A stretch of 12,682 nt of DNA from an uncultured Prevotella sp. (GTDB lineage: Bacteria; Bacteroidota; Bacteroidia; Bacteroidales; Bacteroidaceae): contig ONMG01000279.1 in the NCBI GenBank assembly GCA_900318855.1, positions 1-12,682 of the forward strand, read 5' to 3'. The notes below the pieces were generated by a model, which saw only the letters and a program-made list of their open reading frames with translations, was not told where the DNA came from and ran no database searches. The position numbers were made by a program, and so were the translations under genes. Numbering within the stretch: the stretch's first letter is position 1; every line of letters begins with the position of its first letter. This document shows, piece after piece, positions 8,321 through 12,682 of this stretch.

Positions 8321-11300
8321 TTAGAATGATATGTCGACTCCGAAGGAGAAACTCTTCATCAGGGGATAGGAATCATAGTATTGCTGCTCGGGATCGAGGA
8401 ACTCGGTCACCTTAGAGATACAGAAGAGGTTGGTGGCATTGGCGAAAAGCTGCAGCTTTGTGAGCCCTAAGCTGCGGATGAGTCTGTCGGGTAGCGTGTA
8501 GGCCAGATTCAAGTTCTTCAGGCGCAGATAGGCTCCATTGCGCATCCAGTAGCTGGTGTTGCCTGCTCCCGACTCATACCATGAGCTTCCTGTGATTCTC
8601 GGATAAACGCCGTTGGGGTTATACTGGGGGTCGTAGACCTTGTTGCTGGTCCAGATGGCGAAATAGGGCCGCACGGCTCCTCCCCACTGGTAGAAGCCAC
8701 CGTCTACACCGCCCACGAAGCGGTCGTAATTGCCTACACCTTGAAAGTGCACCTCCATAGAGATGCCTTTCCAGCTGATGGTTCCGCCAAAGCCGTAGTT
8801 GATGCGCGGGCTGCCGTTCTTGCTCAGCAGATTGTAGGCGTCGTTGCCGTCGATGCGTCCGTCGGGACCTTCCTTGTAGCCGTCGCCGCGGGTGTCCTTG
8901 AAGAGCAGACCACCGAGATAGGGGTCGCGACCGAATTGCTTGAATCCCTTTGCCTTCAGCTCGTCGACCTCCTTTTGGTCGGTGAGCAGATGGTCGACGA
9001 TGAGTCCCGTGAGAATGTTGTCGGGCTTCCCTACCTTGGAGAGGGCATGGAGCGCACCTCCGACACGGTAGGTGGCAGCTTCGTCAATCTGGTCCCATTT
9101 GTCGGTAGCATAGCCCATGTTGGCATATACCGAATAGTCGATTTGCCCGGAGGCCGCCTTGTCGTGCCATGACAAGGCCAGCTCGCCGCCATGCCAGGAG
9201 CGCTCGGCATAGTTCTCCGGTGCTAGTGTGGCACCATAGGTATCGGGCAGTGTCACTGTGCGGGCACCTAAGATGTGGTTCTCTTTGCGGTAGAAAACGT
9301 CGATATTGCCGTTCAGCCGGTTGTTGAGGAAGCCGAAGTCGAGTCCTGCGTTATAGTTTCTTGACGTGGCCCATGTGAGGTTGCGGTTGGGTGTGTCGCT
9401 GGCCACAATGGTCGCAGCTTTGTTGTTGCCGAAGATGTAGGAGCCACCGTTGATGTATTTCTGCAGGTAGGAGAACTTGGTGATTTCCTTGTTCTCTACG
9501 TTCAGGTCGTTGCCTGTGGTGCCGTAAGATGCGCGTAGCTTCAGGTTGCTCAACCATGAGCGGGTGTTCTTCATGAAGCCCTCCTCGCTGATGCGCCAGG
9601 CTGCCGAGAATGAGGGGAAGAAGCCCCAGCGATGACCCTTGGCGAAGAGCGAGTTGCCGTCGTAGCGGAACGAGAATTCAGCGATGTAGCGTTGGTCGTA
9701 GTTGTAGTTGAAGCGACCAATCCAGGAAATCCGACCTCCCGTGTCCTCATAGGCGTCGCCGTAGCGGCGCTGGGCGTCGGTAGAGTAGACAAACATCTGG
9801 TCGAGTGTGGTGGCGGGCTGCTCGCCTTTGGCCGTGACATACTCGCCGCCGTTGGAAGCTTGCTCAAAGACGATCATGCCGGAAACGTTGTGTACGCCGG
9901 CAAAGGTATGATCGTAGTTGATAAACCAGTCGAACTGCTCCTTCCAAGTCTGATGGGTCTGATATTCCAGGTTCTCATAGTTTTGGCTGAAATTGAAGAC
10001 ATTGTATTCGTCGAGATTCAGCGGTCCGCCAGGCAGGAAGCGGTTATGAGTGGGGTCGGCGAGTTGCAGCTTGTAGTTCTTTTGGAAGGTCATGAATTTC
10101 TTCCGGCTGTAGTCCCAGCCCTCATAGTTGGCCAGCACCTTTGTGCTCAGGCCCGGCAGCAGGAAGTCGAGCTTCACCTTGAACGACAGCTGTCCGTTCA
10201 TGGTGCGCCGTCGGGTCTTGATGTATCGGTTGCCTATGACCTGGTCGACCGGATTCCAGCCTTGCCATGAGCCGTAGTCGGGATAGATAGGATAGTCGGT
10301 GACGTGGTTGGCCGGTGAACCATCGCGGTTACAGTAGAAGGGGACGGTCTTCAAGGCATTGAAGGTGCAGCGGTAGAGGTCATAGATGGCTTGGTCGTCG
10401 TCTTCGGAGAAGGGCCAGTAGAAGCGTTTGTCGTTCGACTGGTGAGCATCCAGGTTAAGGTTCATGCTGATGTACTTCGTCAGGTCGACCGACAGATTGG
10501 AGCGCACCGAGAACTTGTGATTCTTCAGCGTAACGTAGGAGCCTTCCTCGGCCAGGAACGACCCCAGCACATAGTATTTCACCCGGTCAGTGCCTCCCGT
10601 AACACTCAGGGAGTGCTTGGTGTTCCAAGGGTTCTGCCAAATGTAGTCGTTCACATTGTAGTTGATACCATTGTCGAGGAAGTAGTTCATTTCGGTCTCG
10701 CCATTGGGCTCTTTCTGTCCTTTGAAGCGGGCCACGGCATTCTGATATTTCAGTTCGTCGACGGCCGTCCATTGGTCGGCAAGCAACTCCTGTGTGGGAG
10801 TGCTGAAACTGTAGGAGCCTTGGTAGTTGAACACGGGCTTGGAATTGCTGGCACCATGTTTGGTGGTCACCACCACCACGCCGTTACCGGCCGTAGAACC
10901 GTAAATGGAAGCCGAGGCGGCATCCTTAAGGAAGCTCATCTGATCGATTTCGTAAGGCTCGAGTGCATCAAAGGCGGCCTTATTGCGTATGACGCCGTCG
11001 ATGACGAAGAGTGGCTCACCGAATCCCCCGCGCAACCGGATGGTAGAGGTCGCTCCCATCAGTCCGGAGTTGCCCGTGATGGTGGCACCGGGTGCCCGAC
11101 CAGCCAGAGAGTTCGATAGATTGGTGTTGGGTATCTGCGTGAGCTCGTCGCTCTTCACGTTGGCCACGGCACCTGTCATAGTCACTTTTTTCTGGACGCC
11201 ATAACCGACTACCACCACCTCGTTGAGTCTCTTTGCGTCTTCACTCATCTTGAGTGAGTAGTTGGTCTCGGTGGCATTCACCTTGAAGGTTAAGGGCTCG

Positions 11301-11597
11301 TAGCCAATGTAGCTTATGTTGACTATGGCTCCTTCAGGTGCCTCCATGCTGAATTCTCCATTTACGTCGGTGATGGCTGCAGCCTTGGCTTTGCCGTTGA
11401 TATTGATTGTGGCACCGATGATGGGGGACCCATTCACATCGGTCACCTTTACCTTGGATTTTTCGGGTTGCTTGTTGAAGCACTTGTGTCATGGTGATGG
11501 AAGAGCCTTCTTTCGATACTGCTTTGGCATACATCTCAAGCGAGAAGGCGGAAAAATAGCCGAGAGCACATACGGCATAAAATCCTGTTTTTCTCAT
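8321..11597 (-). CDS. susC: SusC/RagA family TonB-dependent outer-membrane receptor, frame broken near N-terminus
   Basis: The receptor frame runs from 11446 (GTG, no in-frame ATG) to TAA at 8321, 1041 residues. Numbering from that GTG: carboxypeptidase-regulatory-like domain 1-70 (VTDVNGSPIIGATI, SYIGYE); TonB-box-like LNEVVVVGYG 74-83; plug 84-200 (LRGGFGEPLFVIDGV, LKDAASASIYGS); then the beta-barrel, ending KSFSFGVDISF with the usual terminal Phe. The signal peptide (MRKTGFYAVCALGYFSAFS, from ATG 11597) is in a different frame that stops at 11334. Dropping one base near 11446-11450 joins them as ..RKIQGKVTDVNGSPIIGA.., the expected family junction, giving about 1090 residues. As given, the gene would not export a receptor, so it is a sequencing error, a phase-off allele or a new pseudogene. 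The rest of the frame is intact. SusC forms the TonB-dependent pore for substrate captured by SusD. Confidence 0.93.
11446..11452 (-). other. Single-base frameshift junction in susC
   Basis: In the signal-peptide frame the codons read AAA ATC CAA GGT AAA GGT GAC; the receptor frame needs GGT AAA GTG ACC GAT. One surplus base (best placed as a G of the GG pair, 11446-11447) explains the switch. The receptor frame is closed upstream by a TGA at 11489-11491, so the change must lie between about 11488 and 11334. The run of five A (11459-11463) is an alternative indel site, but fixing it there gives TRKSKVKVTD, which fits the family less well. Confidence 0.85.
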
Positions 11598-11678
11598 ATA
11601 GTATTCTTGATGGTGTTGATTAAATGTTTTGTGGTACCCGCGTTTTGTCAGAGGCTGTTGCTCTTTGCTGCCTTTCGT

Positions 11679-11747
11679 TTACGGTCCGTTTGTGTGGAAG
11701 CTCTTGAATGGATTAATAACTGCTGTGCGATGTTTTCTCATAAGCAT
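11679..11747 (-). CDS. Possible short leader peptide upstream of susC
   Basis: Inside the roughly 185-nt leader predicted for susC there is a small frame: ATG 11747 (22 residues, MLMRKHRTAV..) or ATG 11741 (20 residues, MRKHRTAVINPFKSF..), ending at TAA 11679. Its start (ATGAGAAAA) is identical over nine bases to the susC start at 11597. It could be a regulatory upstream frame or chance, and I recognise no family. Confidence 0.2.
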   Translation of the reverse strand: MLMRKHRTAVINPFKSFHTNGP

Positions 11748-11786
11748 TGACTTGTAAAATTACTACTGGTATGATCATTCTCGCTG

Positions 11787-11817
11787 CAAATATAGACTTT
11801 ATTCGCTTAGGTTCCAA
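11787..11817 (-). promoter_or_regulatory. Predicted Bacteroidetes promoter for susCD
   Basis: On the minus strand TATATTTG (11787-11794) matches the -7 consensus TAnnTTTG exactly. TTG (11815-11817) lies 20 nt upstream in the -33 position. An A-rich tract (minus strand of about 11823-11840) lies directly upstream. The start point would be near 11781, giving an unusually long leader of about 185 nt before ATG 11597. This supports 11597 as the true start of susC. Confidence 0.65.
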
Positions 11818-11928
11818 GCTTTCTCTTAATTTTTTTTCAATTTATAGCCCAAGTCTGAAATATTCTAAAACTCTATACCAGGCTCTTTGCCGTTATCCCA
11901 ACAGAATTCATTGACATGATTCTTGCGG

Positions 11929-11944
11929 GGCACAAGATATTTTC
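11929..11944 (+). repeat. Inverted repeat, left copy
   Basis: GGCACAAGATATTTTC on the + strand matches the minus strand of 12466-12481 at 15 of 16 positions. A GTGAC follows the core in both copies, directly here and after an extra 8-9 bases in the right copy. The two copies enclose the tandem repeats and the hairpin, a span of 553 bp. Confidence 0.5.
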
Positions 11945-12079
11945 AGTGACAAGTTAGCTCTCCACGAAATCGAGTACCATTGACTTCGCCGCCCTCATGT
12001 CGACACGCGTCGGCATGGTGCTGTGCTCGGCCATCTCCTCGAGATCGGCAGGAGACGAGAGGTGCTGCAGGGGGAGAGC

Positions 12080-12205
12080 TACACATAAGGACAGCGTACA
12101 CCAAGGGTGCCGGATGTTACACCAATTGGCGGAGATATCTACGCCATAAGGCGGAGCTACGTACGCCAATTGGCGGAGACATGTACGCCATATGCCGTAA
12201 GCATG
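12080..12205. repeat. Tandem array of ~22-bp palindromic repeats, six units
   Basis: Units start at 12080 (17 bp, degenerate), 12097 (21 bp), 12118, 12140, 12162 and 12184 (22 bp each), tiling without gaps. The first 20 bases of the consensus are about TACGCCAATWGGCGGAGMTA, followed by two variable bases. Each full unit contains a dyad: CGCCAATTGGCG (12164-12175) is a perfect 12-bp palindrome. The joints are also palindromic (GATATC, TACGTA, ACATGT). Units degrade toward the left edge, as in old tandem arrays. Spaced identical repeats are absent, so this is not CRISPR. Confidence 0.75.
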
Positions 12206-12398
12206 CTGCCCCCATAGCCGAAACGCTCAGCGTGGCCTGCCGCTGAAGGCCGAAGCCGCTGGTGTCGGGGTGAGCTGTGGGAAGAGAGGAGGGAAGCTTG
12301 TAACTGATTGGTGTGTAAAGACGGCGGTGAAGAAATATAGACCTCACTGAAAAACTACCGTGGTTGGAGCTTCGAAGGACTTCAACGCACTTCGTGCT

Positions 12399-12419
12399 CG
12401 TGTGCTCCGGGGGCACACG
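12399..12419. repeat. Perfect 7-bp stem hairpin
   Basis: CGTGTGC (12399-12405) and GCACACG (12413-12419) pair perfectly around the 7-nt loop TCCGGGG. No T tract follows on either strand, and no gene ends nearby, so a terminator role is not supported. The core GGGGCAC also occurs in or beside both inverted-repeat copies. Confidence 0.45.
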
Positions 12420-12465
12420 CTATAGCCTGCTGCGTGGGGGGCTCAGGAAAAGTCACCGTGCCCCG

Positions 12466-12481
12466 GAAAATATCCTGTGCC
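12466..12481 (-). repeat. Inverted repeat, right copy
   Basis: On the minus strand this reads GGCACAGGATATTTTC, one mismatch from the left copy at 11929-11944. The following minus-strand bases, CGGGGCACGGTGAC, repeat the GGGGCAC core that precedes the match in the left copy. Confidence 0.5.
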
Positions 12482-12495
12482 ACGAAGTTGTGCGA

Positions 12496-12527
12496 TAGGG
12501 CGCTGAGCATGAACGGTAGGGCGCTGA
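12496..12527 (+). repeat. 11-bp direct repeat, two copies 21 bp apart
   Basis: TAGGGCGCTGA occurs at 12496-12506 and 12517-12527. The 21-bp spacing is two helical turns. The pair lies 58-89 bp upstream of a + strand TAACTTTG element, where a regulator could bind, but no regulator family is recognised. Confidence 0.45.
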
Positions 12528-12584
12528 TAAAAGTGTGGCGCAAAAAACAAACCTCAAACTGAACATAGCTGCTGTTCTTTTTTG

Positions 12585-12592
12585 TAACTTTG
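12585..12592 (+). promoter_or_regulatory. + strand -7 promoter element near window end
   Basis: TAACTTTG matches TAnnTTTG exactly, but no good -33 TTTG lies 19-21 nt upstream (that position reads GAAC). Transcription would begin near 12597, where an ATG opens a 15-codon frame (MKLRKECNLLEMSVG, stop at 12642-12644). That frame is probably leader sequence of a gene beginning beyond base 12682, which would be divergent from susCD. Confidence 0.4.
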
Positions 12593-12682
12593 CAGCATGA
12601 AGTTACGAAAAGAGTGTAATTTATTGGAAATGAGCGTAGGTTAATTGCTCTTGATAGTAATAGGTTACGATTTAGTTAGTTA

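Larger units (their letters stand above)
11818..12584. other. Gene-free intergenic region rich in repeats
   Basis: No convincing gene is seen on either strand. The left 100 bases are AT-rich. From about 11929 to 12481 the composition becomes GC-rich and the region carries an inverted repeat at its ends, tandem palindromic repeats, a hairpin, and nearby direct repeats. Frames of 71-99 codons here (minus 11954-12169 and 12117-12416, plus 11980-12246) run through the repeats and look fortuitous. A 35-codon segment at 11954-12061 on the minus strand (..LEEMAEHSTMPTRVDMR..VLDFVES) has gene-like composition and could be the end of a decayed gene. I see no tRNA or rRNA. Confidence 0.6.

Noticed and set aside
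4313..11119. Other + strand and out-of-frame minus-strand open frames over the LRR, susD and susC genes
   Set aside because: Each overlaps a well-supported gene in another frame and has low-complexity translations typical of shadow frames.
11334..11490. Programmed ribosomal frameshifting to produce SusC
   Set aside because: A +1 shift would be needed; no convincing slippery site with a stimulatory structure is visible, and a one-base indel is simpler.
12080..12205. CRISPR array
   Set aside because: Units are contiguous, with no unique spacers, and are internally palindromic; no cas genes are visible.
12117..12416. 99-codon minus-strand frame and overlapping 88-codon plus-strand frame
   Set aside because: They translate the tandem repeats and flanking noncoding sequence, and the repeated YMSPPIGV-like peptides are artefacts of the DNA repeat.

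Overview
The window looks like a chromosomal segment from a Bacteroidales bacterium, most likely Prevotella or a close relative. The grounds are a SusC/SusD outer-membrane pair, a BspA-type leucine-rich-repeat protein with a T9SS-like C-terminal tail, matches to the Bacteroidetes promoter -7 element TAnnTTTG, and no clear Shine-Dalgarno sequences. The species assignment is inference. All four recognisable protein-coding genes lie on the minus strand, so they read from right to left.

Reading order. A gene-free stretch of about 1.1 kb (11598-12682) holds the susC leader and promoter, a block of tandem palindromic ~22-bp repeats (12080-12205), a flanking inverted repeat, a hairpin, a short direct repeat, and at its right edge a + strand promoter-like element for something beyond the window. 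Next come susC (8321-11597) and susD (6502-8298), 22 nt apart, closed by a strong stem-loop (6449-6494). A separate predicted promoter (6298-6329) drives a secreted BspA-like protein (4133-6247). After 44 nt comes a very large modular secreted protein (start 4088) that is still open at base 1, with 1362 residues visible.

How the genes may work together. SusC and SusD form a TonB-dependent outer-membrane import complex with a surface lipoprotein lid. The two downstream proteins have signal peptides and adhesion or interaction modules and probably sit on the cell surface. No glycoside hydrolase, peptidase or regulator is visible, so the substrate cannot be named.

Main anomalies. (1) The susC reading frame is broken by one base: the signal peptide lies in one frame and the receptor in the next, with the break placed at about 11446-11450. 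(2) The large surface protein carries a complete three-domain module of about 376 residues in two diverged copies. (3) The upstream intergenic region contains a nested palindromic tandem repeat between inverted repeats, resembling a repeat-carrying non-autonomous element. I found no evidence of a new defence or mobile system with genes of its own.
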